Positions 1 to 9,265 of a stretch of 64,000 nucleotides of DNA are shown in pieces (position 1 is the stretch's first letter; every line of letters starts with the position of its first letter). Under the pieces are notes generated by a model, which made no database searches, was not told the origin of the DNA, and saw only the letters and a list, made by a program, of their open reading frames with translations. A program made the position numbers and the translations under genes. The DNA comes from Streptomyces genisteinicus (GTDB taxonomy: Bacteria; Actinomycetota; Actinomycetes; Streptomycetales; Streptomycetaceae), in the NCBI RefSeq assembly GCF_014489615.1, contig NZ_CP060825.1, positions 1,171,001-1,235,000 of the forward strand. Reading direction: 5' to 3'.

Positions 1-250
1 CCGCGCTGTGGCCGATACCACCCGTCGAACGGCCCGGGAGCGGGTAGCCGGTGCCGGAGCGGGCAGGGCCGGGGGCAGGAGGGCGGTGCGCCGGGGGGGG
101 CGGGTCCGCCGGCGGTCCGGTCCGTCCCGGGAGCGGGCACGGGGCAGCGCCCGGACGGGAGGGACGCGGCCCCGGCGCGGGCGCCGGAGGCCGGGACGGG
201 CACCGGGGCCGGGGACAGGGGCCCGGGCGGCGCGTAATACGCTCGAGCCC

Positions 251-610
251 ATGCTCGACGCCCTGACGATCGCGGTGGCCGTGACCGCGCTCGCCCTCGC
301 CGCGTGGTGCGGCCACGCCGCCTACCGCGACCAGCCCACCAAGGACTGGCACTTCATCGGCATCGCCGTGGTGTCGGTGCTCGCCCTCGCCCAGCTGGTC
401 GTCGGCATCGTGCAGCTGGCACGGGGCGAGGAGCCCTCCGAGTCCGTCGCGATCTTCCTGGCGTACCTCATCGGTGCGGCACTCGCCGTGCCGGCCGCCG
501 GATTCCTGTCGCTCGGCGAGCGCACCCGCTGGGGCTCGGCGACCGTGGCCGCCGGAGCGGTGGTCCTCGCCGTGCTCGAAGTACGGCTCCACGACATCTG
601 GGGAGGCTGA
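251..610 (+). CDS. Small four-helix membrane protein, unknown function
   Basis: A 119-residue protein made almost entirely of four hydrophobic segments (about residues 5-23, 34-58, 67-88 and 95-113), so an integral membrane protein. I do not recognise the family. The ATG at 251 was chosen because the hydrophobic sequence begins there, while the upstream in-frame sequence is Arg/Gly-rich shadow. No ribosome-binding site is visible. A TAATAC hexamer at 235-240 lies 10 bases before the ATG, so a leaderless or nearly leaderless transcript is possible. The next gene starts 3 bases after the stop, so the two form a pair and may work together. Confidence 0.75.
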   Translation: MLDALTIAVAVTALALAAWCGHAAYRDQPTKDWHFIGIAVVSVLALAQLVVGIVQLARGEEPSESVAIFLAYLIGAALAVPAAGFLSLGERTRWGSATVAAGAVVLAVLEVRLHDIWGG

Positions 611-612
611 CG

Positions 613-1044
613 ATGGCCGGGACGACCACCGGGGACGGCACGCCCGCGACGGGACGGTCCAGGCTGGTCTCCGGACCCGGCCTGCTGCTGGTCTGGCTCT
701 ACGGCGTGATGTCGGTCGGCGCCGTGTCGCGCTCCGTCTACCAGATCCTCACGGACTTCGGCAGCGCACCGCTGGCCCACGTGCTCTCCGCGGTCGCGGC
801 GGTGGTGTACGCGTTCATCACGTACACGCTGGTGCGCGGTGGCGAGACGGCCCGCAGGGCGGCGCTGGTGTGCTGCGCCGCCGAGCTGGCCGGCGTGCTG
901 ATCGTCGGGACCTGGACCCTGCTGGACCCGTCCGCGTTCCCCGACTCGACGGTGTGGTCCGACTACGGCATGGGGTACGTCTTCATCCCGGTGCTGCTGC
1001 CGGTCACCGGCATGATCTGGCTGCGGCGCGCCCGCACGGCGTGA
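613..1044 (+). CDS. Small membrane protein paired with the preceding gene
   Basis: A 143-residue protein with four predicted membrane helices (roughly residues 22-44, 53-73, 83-103 and 118-136) after a short polar, Gly/Thr-rich N-terminus. The ATG at 613 follows the previous stop by two bases and the GGGAGG just upstream (601-606) can serve as ribosome-binding site, so it is co-transcribed and probably coupled to the first gene. The family is not recognised. A hairpin at 1109-1133 ends the unit. Confidence 0.78.
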   Translation: MAGTTTGDGTPATGRSRLVSGPGLLLVWLYGVMSVGAVSRSVYQILTDFGSAPLAHVLSAVAAVVYAFITYTLVRGGETARRAALVCCAAELAGVLIVGTWTLLDPSAFPDSTVWSDYGMGYVFIPVLLPVTGMIWLRRARTA

Positions 1045-1108
1045 GCCTGCGGGTCCGGTGGCGGTTCCGGGTCACCGGCCGTCCGGCGGGCCCGAGGTCA
1101 CCGGTCCG

Positions 1109-1133
1109 GCGGGCCCGGGATCTCCGGGCCCGC
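1109..1133. terminator. Bidirectional hairpin terminator
   Basis: A perfect 10-bp stem (GCGGGCCCGG and its complement) with a GATCT loop lies between two convergent genes, one ending at 1044 and the other at 1141. There is no U-tract, which is usual for Streptomyces. Confidence 0.55.
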
Positions 1134-1140
1134 GGGCGGC

Positions 1141-1644
1141 TCAGGCGCTGGCCGCGTAGGCGCTCGGCGCGGACTCCTTCTCCAGCGTGACGAGGGTCAG
1201 CCGCGGGCCGGCCTGCTCGGTGGAGACGGGTACGTAGCCGCGGCTGCGGTAGAGGCGCAGGTTGCTCTCGCTGCGGTGACCGGTGAACAGGCGGAAGCGC
1301 TCCGCGCGGGCGTCGCCCGCGAAGCGCTCCTCGATCGCGTCGAGCAGCCGCCCGCCGAGACCGTGGCGCTGCATCCGCGGGTGGACGATGAGCTTGGCGA
1401 TGCGGGCGGTGCCGGTGTCGTCGACCCGGCCGCGGACCGAGGCGACCACCTCGCCGCCGAGGCGGGCCACCAGCGCGTGCCCCTCGGCGAGTTCACGCCG
1501 CAGGTCGGAGAGCGTCTGGGTGAGCGGCTCGATGCCGTAGTCGCCGTAGAGCTCGGCCTCGGTCTGGTAGCACAGAAACTGCAGTTTGAGGATGTGCTCC
1601 GCGTCGTCCTCGGTCGCCGCTGAGATGGTCACGCTCATGCCCAT
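1141..1644 (-). CDS. GNAT-family N-acetyltransferase
   Basis: A 167-residue single-domain acetyl-CoA-dependent acetyltransferase. The acetyl-CoA loop is seen as HPRMQRHGLGGRLLDAIEE (about residues 88-106), matching the Q/R-x-x-G-x-G/A motif, with the preceding beta strand TARIAKLIV and the C-terminal SNLRLYRSRGYVPV strand-helix typical of the fold. The substrate cannot be predicted. The ATG at 1644 is preceded by GGGAGG at a 9-base spacing. It lies 37 bases downstream of the sigma-factor gene on the same strand, so the two may be co-transcribed. Confidence 0.9.
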   Translation of the reverse strand: MGMSVTISAATEDDAEHILKLQFLCYQTEAELYGDYGIEPLTQTLSDLRRELAEGHALVARLGGEVVASVRGRVDDTGTARIAKLIVHPRMQRHGLGGRLLDAIEERFAGDARAERFRLFTGHRSESNLRLYRSRGYVPVSTEQAGPRLTLVTLEKESAPSAYAASA

Positions 1645-1681
1645 GTGCGCATGCCTCCCGCTCACCTGTTCCGCCGGTTGT

Positions 1682-2239
1682 CTACCGCTCCCTTCCCAGA
1701 TGCCCGGGAGCTGCAACCTCTGCCGCGAGCATTCTGCGCAGACATCCCAGGCATCGGGAACGCATCGGCCCCAGACTCCCCTGTGAGATACCCAACGTCC
1801 CTGCGATTTCCCGGTAGGTGGGGTCCTCGGGGGCGAGCATCGCGGTCAGCAGCCGGGGGCAGTTCCCCGGAGTGCGGGCGACGGCCGCACGCAGCGCGCG
1901 CCGCCGCTCGGAGCGCAGCGCGGCCCGCTCGGGGCCCGCGGCCGGGTCGGTGGCGGGGTCGGCGGCGGGCTCGTGACGGTACGGCAGTTCCCGGGCGGCG
2001 GTGCGGCGGGCGCGGCGGGCCTCCGCCCGTACCGCCGTCCTCACCCACCGGGCGGCGTCGTCCGGCAGGCCCGCGTCCGCGTCGAGACGCTCCAGGAGCC
2101 TCAGCCAGACGGCCTGTTCGAGGTCCCCGGCGTCCACCGCCGCGCCGGGCGCTTCGGCGCCGGCCTCGGCGCTCACCAGATCGCGCAGGGCGCCCACCAT
2201 GCCGGTGACGGGGGCGGGATGAGTATCGGCAACGGTCAT
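1682..2239 (-). CDS. Sigma-70-like RNA polymerase sigma factor
   Basis: A 185-residue protein. The C-terminal half has a region-4 helix-turn-helix (PTYREIAGTLGISQGSLGP, about residues 134-152, with the recognition helix after it). The N-terminal half has a weak region-2-like segment (DLEQAVWLRLLERL, then ARWVRTAVRAEARR). The central part is Arg/Ala-rich. It resembles the short Streptomyces sigma-70-like proteins with region 4 well conserved and region 2 diverged. No anti-sigma gene lies beside it. The start at 2239 (ATG) is preferred over an upstream in-frame codon because the extra nine residues have no support; no strong ribosome-binding site is visible. Confidence 0.8.
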   Translation of the reverse strand: MTVADTHPAPVTGMVGALRDLVSAEAGAEAPGAAVDAGDLEQAVWLRLLERLDADAGLPDDAARWVRTAVRAEARRARRTAARELPYRHEPAADPATDPAAGPERAALRSERRRALRAAVARTPGNCPRLLTAMLAPEDPTYREIAGTLGISQGSLGPMRSRCLGCLRRMLAAEVAAPGHLGRER

Positions 2240-2456
2240 ACCCGGCGTGACGTGCGGCGGGGGCACGGCAGTTTCCGTCCGGGGCGGCAGTCACCCGTAC
2301 GGGTGCGGGTGCTGCCATCGGGGACCGCGCGGCGGCGGCCGGCCACCCAGGCGCGGCACCGTCCCGCCGCGCCTCGGGCACGCGTCCCGCCTCGCCTCGG
2401 GCAGGCGTGCTGTCCCGACGGCCGGGGCGGAAACGGGGACGGGCCGGACGGGCGGA

Positions 2457-2490
2457 GAGGCGCCCCGGGCGGGCGGGGCCGGGGCGCCTC
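2457..2490. terminator. Terminator after glpQ1-like gene
   Basis: A perfect 12-bp stem GAGGCGCCCCGG / CCGGGGCGCCTC with a 10-base loop lies just past the stop of the phosphodiesterase gene (2496). Confidence 0.6.
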
Positions 2491-2495
2491 GTGGC

Positions 2496-3647
2496 TCACG
2501 CCCGGAAGTCCTCCGCGGCCAGCAGACCGGTGTCCGGCATGTCGGTGAAGATGCCGTCGATGCCGGTGGCGAAGTAGGCGCGGCAGGCGCCGAACACGTC
2601 GCCGTAGGCGTTCGGGTCGGTGCCGCGGCGGAAGTCGGCCGGCAGGAAGGAGTTCTCGTTGCGCAGCGTGTACGGGTGGACGAGCAGCCCTCTCGCGTGG
2701 GCGTCGCGCACCAGTGCGGTGGGCCGGGTCAGCCGGCCGGCCGCGTCCTTGGGGATCACGAGGTCCAGGGTCGGGCCGATGCCCTGCGCGAAGGAGGCGA
2801 TCCACGCCAGCCCCTCGGGGCGGACCAGGTCCGCGACCGTGCGGGGGTCCCCGGCCCGGACGAAGTCCCAGGGCCGGGAGGACGGTCCGGACAGCAGGAC
2901 CACCCGGGGCGAGGACACCAGCCGGGCCATGCGGCGCATGCTGGTGGGCTCGAAGGACTGGAGGAAGACCGGGGAGTCGCGGCGGTCGCGACCGTGGCGC
3001 CGCAGCAGCTTCGCCAGCGGCTCCTCGAGCCCCAGGCCGATGTCCCGGAAGTACGTGGGGTGCTTGGTCTCGACGTGCAGCCACACCGGCCGGCCGCGCC
3101 GGCGGCCCTCCCGGTCGGCCCAGCGCAGCACCTCCTCGAAGGTGGGCACGTCCCAGCGGCCGTCGTAGAGGGTGTTCTCCTGGCGGACGGCCGGGATGCG
3201 CTCGGTGGCGCGCAGGGTCTTGAGCTCGGCGAGCGTGAAGTCCTCGGTGAACCAGCCGGTGATGCTGACGCCGTCGACGGACTTGGTGGTCCTGCGGTCC
3301 GCGAACTCCGGGTGGACGGCGACGTCCGTGGTCCCCGTGATGTCGTTCTCGTGACGGCATACGAGGTGGCCGTCCCTGGTGGGCACCAGGTCCTGCTCGA
3401 TGACGTCCGCGCCCATGTCCAGCGCGAGGCGGTAGGCGCCCAGCGTGTGCTCGGGCCGGTACCCGCTGGCGCCCCGGTGTGCGATCACGGCGGGCACGGG
3501 CAGGCCGTGGCGGGCGGGGCGGCCGCCCCCTCCGCCGGAGGCGTGCGCGGTGCCCGCGCCCGCCGCCGCGCCGACCGCCGCCGTACCGAGAACCGCCGCG
3601 CCCAGCAGCGCCCGGCGTGCCGGACCGCTGCTCGTCCCCTGTGTCAT
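2496..3647 (-). CDS. glpQ1: Secreted glycerophosphodiester phosphodiesterase (GlpQ1-like)
   Basis: A 383-residue exported enzyme that hydrolyses glycerophosphodiesters to glycerol-3-phosphate and an alcohol. A Tat-type signal is visible: twin arginine in ARRALLG at about residues 10-16, then an Ala-rich hydrophobic stretch ending near AHA at residue 36. The GDPD barrel starts with VIAHRGASGYRPEHTL, which holds the catalytic His-Arg and the metal-binding Glu. DVIEQDLVPTRDGHLVCRH supplies the second acid pair and the catalytic His. HVETKHP is the next conserved metal-ligand strand. The ATG at 3647 follows GGAGG at an 8-base spacing; an in-frame ATG at 3662 is the alternative. I recall the S. 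coelicolor orthologue as PhoP-regulated, and a PHO-like region is seen upstream. Confidence 0.93.
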   Translation of the reverse strand: MTQGTSSGPARRALLGAAVLGTAAVGAAAGAGTAHASGGGGGRPARHGLPVPAVIAHRGASGYRPEHTLGAYRLALDMGADVIEQDLVPTRDGHLVCRHENDITGTTDVAVHPEFADRRTTKSVDGVSITGWFTEDFTLAELKTLRATERIPAVRQENTLYDGRWDVPTFEEVLRWADREGRRRGRPVWLHVETKHPTYFRDIGLGLEEPLAKLLRRHGRDRRDSPVFLQSFEPTSMRRMARLVSSPRVVLLSGPSSRPWDFVRAGDPRTVADLVRPEGLAWIASFAQGIGPTLDLVIPKDAAGRLTRPTALVRDAHARGLLVHPYTLRNENSFLPADFRRGTDPNAYGDVFGACRAYFATGIDGIFTDMPDTGLLAAEDFRA

Positions 3648-3693
3648 GAAACGTTCCTCCATGTGATCTCCCGCACCTGTCGAGCGACGCCCG

Positions 3694-3780
3694 ATGGTAG
3701 GCAGGCCCGCCCTACGGGCGGCAGACCGCGTGCGAACAGGACGGGAACGCACGTCAACACTGCGTATCGGACCGGTGAAC
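3694..3780 (-). promoter_or_regulatory. Candidate PHO box and -10 for the phosphodiesterase gene
   Basis: Read on the minus strand, 3780-3726 gives five successive 11-base blocks. The first is GTTCACCGGTC and the third GTTGACGTGCG, with TTCCC and TTCGCA starts after it. This fits the 11-base direct-repeat design of Streptomyces PhoP operators (consensus G-G/T-TCAYYYRG). A TACCAT -10 lies at 3699-3694 with no recognisable -35 at the usual spacing, as expected for an activator-dependent promoter. Confidence 0.45.
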
Positions 3781-3889
3781 CCGATGTGCGGCGGTGCGGG
3801 ACCCGCGAGTATCGTCCTCACCTGCACCGGCCGGACCGGAAGCCGCGCCGTCCCGACCCCATAGCACGTCCCACGACACGGAGGACCCG

Positions 3890-4561
3890 TTGTCCCGCTT
3901 GACGCTCATCAAGGCAGTGCTCGGGCCGATCCTGCGTCTGATGTTCCGCCCCAGGGTGGAAGGCGCCGAGAACATTCCGGGGACCGGTCCGGTGATCCTC
4001 GCCGGCAACCACCTCACCTTCATCGACTCGATGATCCTTCCCCTGGTGACCGACCGGGCCGTGTACTTCATCGGCAAGGACGAGTACGTGACCGGCAAGG
4101 GCCTCAAGGGCCGCGCCATGGCGTGGTTCTTCACCGGCTGCGGCATGATCCCGGTCGACCGCGACGGCGCCAACGGCGGTGTCGCGGCGCTCATGACCGG
4201 CCGGCGGGTGCTGGAGGAGGGCAAGGTCTTCGGGATCTACCCCGAGGGCACCCGCTCCCCCGACGGCCGCCTGTACCGGGGGCGGACGGGCATCGCCCGG
4301 CTGACCCTGATGACGGGTGCGCCCGTGGTGCCGTTCGCGATGATCGGCACGGACAAGCTCCAGCCCGGCGGCGCCGGACTGCCGCGGCCGGGCCGCGTCA
4401 CGGTGCGCTTCGGCGAGCCGCTGGAGTTCTCCCGCTACGACGGCATGGGCCGCGACCGCTACGTGCTGCGTGCGGTCACCGACTCGGTGATGAGCGAGGT
4501 CATGCGCCTGTCCGGCCAGGAGTACGTGGACATGTACGCCACCAAGGCGAAGGCCGCGTAA
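3890..4561 (+). CDS. Lysophospholipid acyltransferase (PlsC family)
   Basis: A 223-residue 1-acyl-glycerol-3-phosphate acyltransferase-like enzyme. The catalytic H-x4-D motif is NHLTFIDS (about residues 42-49) and the substrate-binding motif is YPEGTRSPDG (about residues 118-127). It would place a second acyl chain on a lysophospholipid at the membrane. The TTG start at 3890 is chosen because GGAGG sits 5 bases upstream and the family begins with this short amphipathic helix. An ATG much further upstream would add unrelated sequence. It diverges from the phosphodiesterase gene, which suggests a shared phospholipid-turnover theme but does not prove it. Confidence 0.92.
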   Translation: MSRLTLIKAVLGPILRLMFRPRVEGAENIPGTGPVILAGNHLTFIDSMILPLVTDRAVYFIGKDEYVTGKGLKGRAMAWFFTGCGMIPVDRDGANGGVAALMTGRRVLEEGKVFGIYPEGTRSPDGRLYRGRTGIARLTLMTGAPVVPFAMIGTDKLQPGGAGLPRPGRVTVRFGEPLEFSRYDGMGRDRYVLRAVTDSVMSEVMRLSGQEYVDMYATKAKAA

Positions 4562-4605
4562 CCGGCGCGGAGACCGCGCCGCAGCACGACGCACGACGCA
4601 CGCAG

Positions 4606-4646
4606 GCCGAACGGGCCGGAGTCACTACGACTCCGGCCCGTTCGGC
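4606..4646. terminator. Strong bidirectional terminator
   Basis: A perfect 18-bp stem (4606-4623 with 4629-4646) and a 5-base loop ACTAC, lying between the convergent acyltransferase and MFS genes. Confidence 0.75.
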
Positions 4647-4746
4647 TGCCGCGCGGCCGGCCGGTGCGCTGACCGCCGGTGCGCTGACGCCCTGCGTACG
4701 GACGCCCGGTGCGCGCCCGCTGCCCAGTGCCGTGCGCACCGTGCCG

Positions 4747-6288
4747 TCAGTGCTCGACGGTGTCCGCGAGCTTCTGGCCGCGCAGCAGGAACCACGCCGC
4801 GACCGCGGTCGCCAGCAGGACGGCGGATCCGACGCCGGCGGCGACCCGCAGGCCGTCGGTGAAGGCGTCCTGGGCCGCGGCCACCAGCGCCGCCGCCTGC
4901 TCGCCCGGCAGGGCGCCCGACGCCTCCACCGCCCCGCCGAGCGACTCGTGGGCGGCCGACGCGACGTCGCCGGGGGTGCCGGCAGGGACGGTGAACTCCC
5001 GGTAGACGCCGGTCACGATGGAGCCCAGCAGCGCGATGCCGAGCGCCGCGCCCAGTTCGTAGGCCGTCTCGGAGACCGCCGAGGCGGAGCCCGCCTGTTC
5101 CTTCGGCACGCTGGAGAGGATCACGTCGGCGGTCACGGTGAAGGAGAACCCGGCGCCCGCGCCGACGACCAGGAGTGCCACGCCGAGCAGCGGATAGCCG
5201 GTCGACTGGTCGATCAGCGTGAGAACGCCGAGCGCCGCGCCGACGGCCGCGAGTCCGCCGGCGACCACGGAGCGCACCGAGAACCGCCGGGCCATGACGC
5301 CCGCGACGAGTCCGGTGGCCACCGCGCCGATCGCGGCGGGCAGTTCCGCGAGACCCGCCTCGAACGGCTCCCGGCCCTGGACCAGTTGCAGGAACTGCGA
5401 CAGGAAGAAGACCAGGCCCGACAGCCCGAGGATGGTCAGCAGGTCGGCGAGGACCGCGCCCGAGAAGCCCCGGTGGCGGAAGAGCCTCATGTCGAGCAGG
5501 GGGGCGGGCAGGGTGAACTGCCGCCTGACGAAGCCGTACAGCGCGGCGGCGCCGATCACGGCCGCGGCCCCGGCGCCCCAGCTCGGACCGTGGCTCGCCG
5601 CCTCCTTGATCGCGTACACGACGCCGACCATGCCGACGAGCGACAGGACCACGCTGGCGAGGTCCCAGGGGCCGCGCGCCGGGTTCTTCGACTCGGGCAG
5701 CAGCTTGGCGCCGACGACCACCAGGACGGCCATCACGGGCAGGTTGATCAGGAAGACCGAGCCCCACCAGAAGTGCTCCAGCAGGAACCCGCCGACGACC
5801 GGTCCGACGGCCGCGCCGGCGGAGGCCGTGGCGCCCCAGATGCCGATCGCGAGGCTGCGCTCCCGGGGGTCGTGGAAGATGTTGCGGATCAGGGCCAGCG
5901 TCGACGGCATGAGGGTGGCACCTGCGACACCGAGCAGCGCCCGCGCCACGATCATCATCTCGGGGCTGGTGGCGTACGCGTTGAGCACGGACACCGCGCC
6001 GAACGCGACCGCGCCCGTGAGCAGCAGCTTCTTGCGGCCGATGCGGTCGCCGAGGCTGCCCATGGAGACCAGCAGGCCCGCGATGACGAAGGAGTAGACG
6101 TCGCCTATCCACAGGAGCTGGTTGCCGGTCGGCTGGAGGTCCTCGCTGAGGAAGGGGGTCGCGAGGCCGAGGACGGTGGCGTCGACGGCGACCAGCAGTA
6201 CGGCCAGCACCAGCACGGCCAGGGCCAGCCAGCGCGCGGGGCGGCTCAGCTCCTGCTCCGTCTCCGGTCCGGTGAGGGTCCTGCTCAT
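4747..6288 (-). CDS. MFS drug-efflux transporter (DHA2, 14-TM)
   Basis: A 513-residue transporter with about 14 hydrophobic segments. Motif A is visible as GSLGDRIGRKK in the first cytoplasmic loop (about residues 77-87). Motif C of exporters appears as GATASAGAAVGPVVGGF (about residues 152-168). This is the EmrB/QacA type, exporting hydrophobic compounds with protons. Its ATG overlaps the stop of the upstream tetR gene by 4 bases (ATGA), so it is translationally coupled and controlled by that repressor. The specific substrate cannot be inferred. Confidence 0.93.
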   Translation of the reverse strand: MSRTLTGPETEQELSRPARWLALAVLVLAVLLVAVDATVLGLATPFLSEDLQPTGNQLLWIGDVYSFVIAGLLVSMGSLGDRIGRKKLLLTGAVAFGAVSVLNAYATSPEMMIVARALLGVAGATLMPSTLALIRNIFHDPRERSLAIGIWGATASAGAAVGPVVGGFLLEHFWWGSVFLINLPVMAVLVVVGAKLLPESKNPARGPWDLASVVLSLVGMVGVVYAIKEAASHGPSWGAGAAAVIGAAALYGFVRRQFTLPAPLLDMRLFRHRGFSGAVLADLLTILGLSGLVFFLSQFLQLVQGREPFEAGLAELPAAIGAVATGLVAGVMARRFSVRSVVAGGLAAVGAALGVLTLIDQSTGYPLLGVALLVVGAGAGFSFTVTADVILSSVPKEQAGSASAVSETAYELGAALGIALLGSIVTGVYREFTVPAGTPGDVASAAHESLGGAVEASGALPGEQAAALVAAAQDAFTDGLRVAAGVGSAVLLATAVAAWFLLRGQKLADTVEH

Positions 6289-6833
6289 GCGTCCACGCTC
6301 CGTCGTGCTCCGCCGAGCAGCAGCTCGGCGATCATGTACTGGAAGTCCTTCTGGGCGACCCGGCCGTCCATCACGGCCCAGGCGCAGGAGCCCACGAGGC
6401 CGTAGAGCGCCTCGGTGAGCCAGGCGGGCGTGAGGTCGATACGGAACTCGCCCTGCTGCTGGCCCCGCCGGAAGAGGTCGGAGACCCGGGCGTCGAGGCG
6501 CGCCCAGCCCTCGTCGATCTCGCCCTCGAAGAGCTGGTTCTCCGTGTAGAGGAAGGCGAGCAGGTCCGCGGAGGGCTGCATCTCGCCGATCAGCCGCCGC
6601 AGCGCCTCACCGGCGGGGCCGTCGTCGATCCGGGACCGGTCGAGGGCGCTCTCCAGCTCCCGGATGCCGAGGGCCTCCAGCGCGCGGACGAGGGCGTCGC
6701 GGCCCGCGAAGTGGCGGTGCAGGGTGGCGCGGCCGATGCCCGCCGCCCTGGCGACCTCGTCCATGGTGGCGGTCGATTTGCGGGAGAGCACGGCGGCGGC
6801 GGTGCGCAGCATCTGTTCACGGTCCAGGGCCAT
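6285..6833 (-). CDS. TetR-family repressor of the adjacent efflux pump
   Basis: A 182-residue regulator with an N-terminal helix-turn-helix (TMDEVARAAGIGRATLHRHF, about residues 23-42) and a helical ligand-binding C-terminal half. It is the first gene of a two-gene operon with the MFS pump. The ATG at 6833 is preferred because a TATGCT -10 (6845-6840) ends exactly 6 bases upstream, which indicates a leaderless mRNA. Another in-frame ATG at 6860 would fall inside the operator palindrome. Autoregulation through that palindrome is likely. Confidence 0.92.
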   Translation of the reverse strand: MALDREQMLRTAAAVLSRKSTATMDEVARAAGIGRATLHRHFAGRDALVRALEALGIRELESALDRSRIDDGPAGEALRRLIGEMQPSADLLAFLYTENQLFEGEIDEGWARLDARVSDLFRRGQQQGEFRIDLTPAWLTEALYGLVGSCAWAVMDGRVAQKDFQYMIAELLLGGARRSVDA

Positions 6834-6839
6834 GAGACG

Positions 6840-6871
6840 AGCATAACCCAGATGAGACATTGATGTCTCAT
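6840..6871 (-). promoter_or_regulatory. TetR operator and leaderless promoter
   Basis: The palindrome ATGAGACAT-TG-ATGTCTCAT (6852-6871) has perfect 9-bp arms. On the minus strand it overlaps GAGACA (-35-like), which is separated by 18 bases from TATGCT (-10). The ATG of tetR follows 6 bases later. A dimer bound here would block the promoter of the tetR-MFS operon. Confidence 0.7.
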
Positions 6872-7176
6872 TCAATACAGTGCCGTCACCGCCCCAGACC
6901 GCTGCAGACGCCCGGGCAGCGCCGCCGACGGCGCGCGGTCCGGGAGGGTGCCGCCGGACCGTTCCCGGCGGGCGCCGGCGAGACGCTGGGCGGTCTTCCG
7001 CGCGGGCTGTACATCGTGGACGGCGCCCCCACAATGGAGATCGGCCCCGACGGCCGCAAGTCCGTGACCATGGCGCACGGTTCGCGCACGCACATCTGCG
7101 CGCAGATCGACCGACCGTCCGGGCACCCCCGCCACGGCCCGCTCGGGGCCCCGTGGCCCCCTGCGAAGGACACCCG
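6872..7176. other. 305-bp gap without a supported gene
   Basis: Between the tetR operator and the HAD-like gene I find no reading frame with normal Streptomyces codon usage or a ribosome-binding site followed by plausible protein. The upstream half is Arg-codon-rich shadow sequence. It presumably holds the promoter of the HAD-like gene. Confidence 0.5.
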
Positions 7177-7683
7177 GTGAAACCGCTGCTGCTGATCGAC
7201 GTCGACGGCCCCCTGAACCCCTATGCAGCCAAGCCGGAACGGCGGCCCGAGGGCTACACCACCCACCGGATGCGGCCCACCGGATGGACCGGCGCAAAGC
7301 CGCTGCGGGTGTGGCTCCACCCCGGTCACGGGGCGGAGCTGCTGAAGCTTGCGCGGTGGTACGAGCTGGTGTGGGCGACGACCTGGAAGGACGAGGCCAA
7401 CACCTGGATAGGACCGCGCATCGGGCTGCCCGAACTGCCCTTCGTCGACTGGCCGCAGATGCACGGACGGGCGCCGCGGGGGACGTTCTGGAAGACGCAG
7501 TACATCCTCCGGTACGCCCCCGGGCGCCCGTTCGCGTGGATCGACGACGACATCACGGACCTCGACCGCGAGTACGTCGGACGGCACCACCTCGCCGACG
7601 CACTGCTGCTGCGCGTCGACGAGCGGATCGGGCTGACCCGGCCCGACTTCGACGCGCTCGCCGAGTGGGGGGCGGCGCTGTAG
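7177..7683 (+). CDS. HAD-like hydrolase-fold protein
   Basis: A 168-residue small cytosolic protein. LLLIDVDGPLNPY at the N-terminus carries the DxD(G) motif I of the HAD superfamily, and FAWIDDDITDLD (about residues 125-136) looks like the acidic motif IV. There is no large cap domain, so it is a compact HAD phosphatase-like protein of unknown substrate. The GTG at 7177 is chosen on AAGGA at a 7-base spacing. It converges on argH with only 18 bases between stops. Confidence 0.85.
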   Translation: MKPLLLIDVDGPLNPYAAKPERRPEGYTTHRMRPTGWTGAKPLRVWLHPGHGAELLKLARWYELVWATTWKDEANTWIGPRIGLPELPFVDWPQMHGRAPRGTFWKTQYILRYAPGRPFAWIDDDITDLDREYVGRHHLADALLLRVDERIGLTRPDFDALAEWGAAL

Positions 7684-7701
7684 CGCCCGCCTCCGTGACG
7701 G

Positions 7702-9132
<1,431 letters not shown>

Positions 9133-9160
9133 TCAAGCTCCTGGAAGGTTCGGATGTGCC

Positions 9161-9197
9161 ACCGCCTCCCCGTGCCGGGCAGGAGCGGGGAGGCGGT
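9161..9197 (-). terminator. Intergenic hairpin between argG and argH
   Basis: A perfect 12-bp stem ACCGCCTCCCCG / CGGGGAGGCGGT with a 13-base loop. It could be a partial terminator, an mRNA-stabilising or processing element, or a full terminator if argH has its own promoter. No ArgR-like box was seen directly upstream of argH. Confidence 0.45.
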
Positions 9198-9265
9198 ATG
9201 TACAACGGCCGCGGGTCACGCCGGGTCGCGCCCGGCTCCACCCGCGCGGTGCCGTGCGGGCGGGG

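Noticed and set aside
6860..7180. Small protein gene upstream of the HAD-like gene
   Set aside because: Arg-rich shadow composition, starts inside the TetR operator and lacks a ribosome-binding site.
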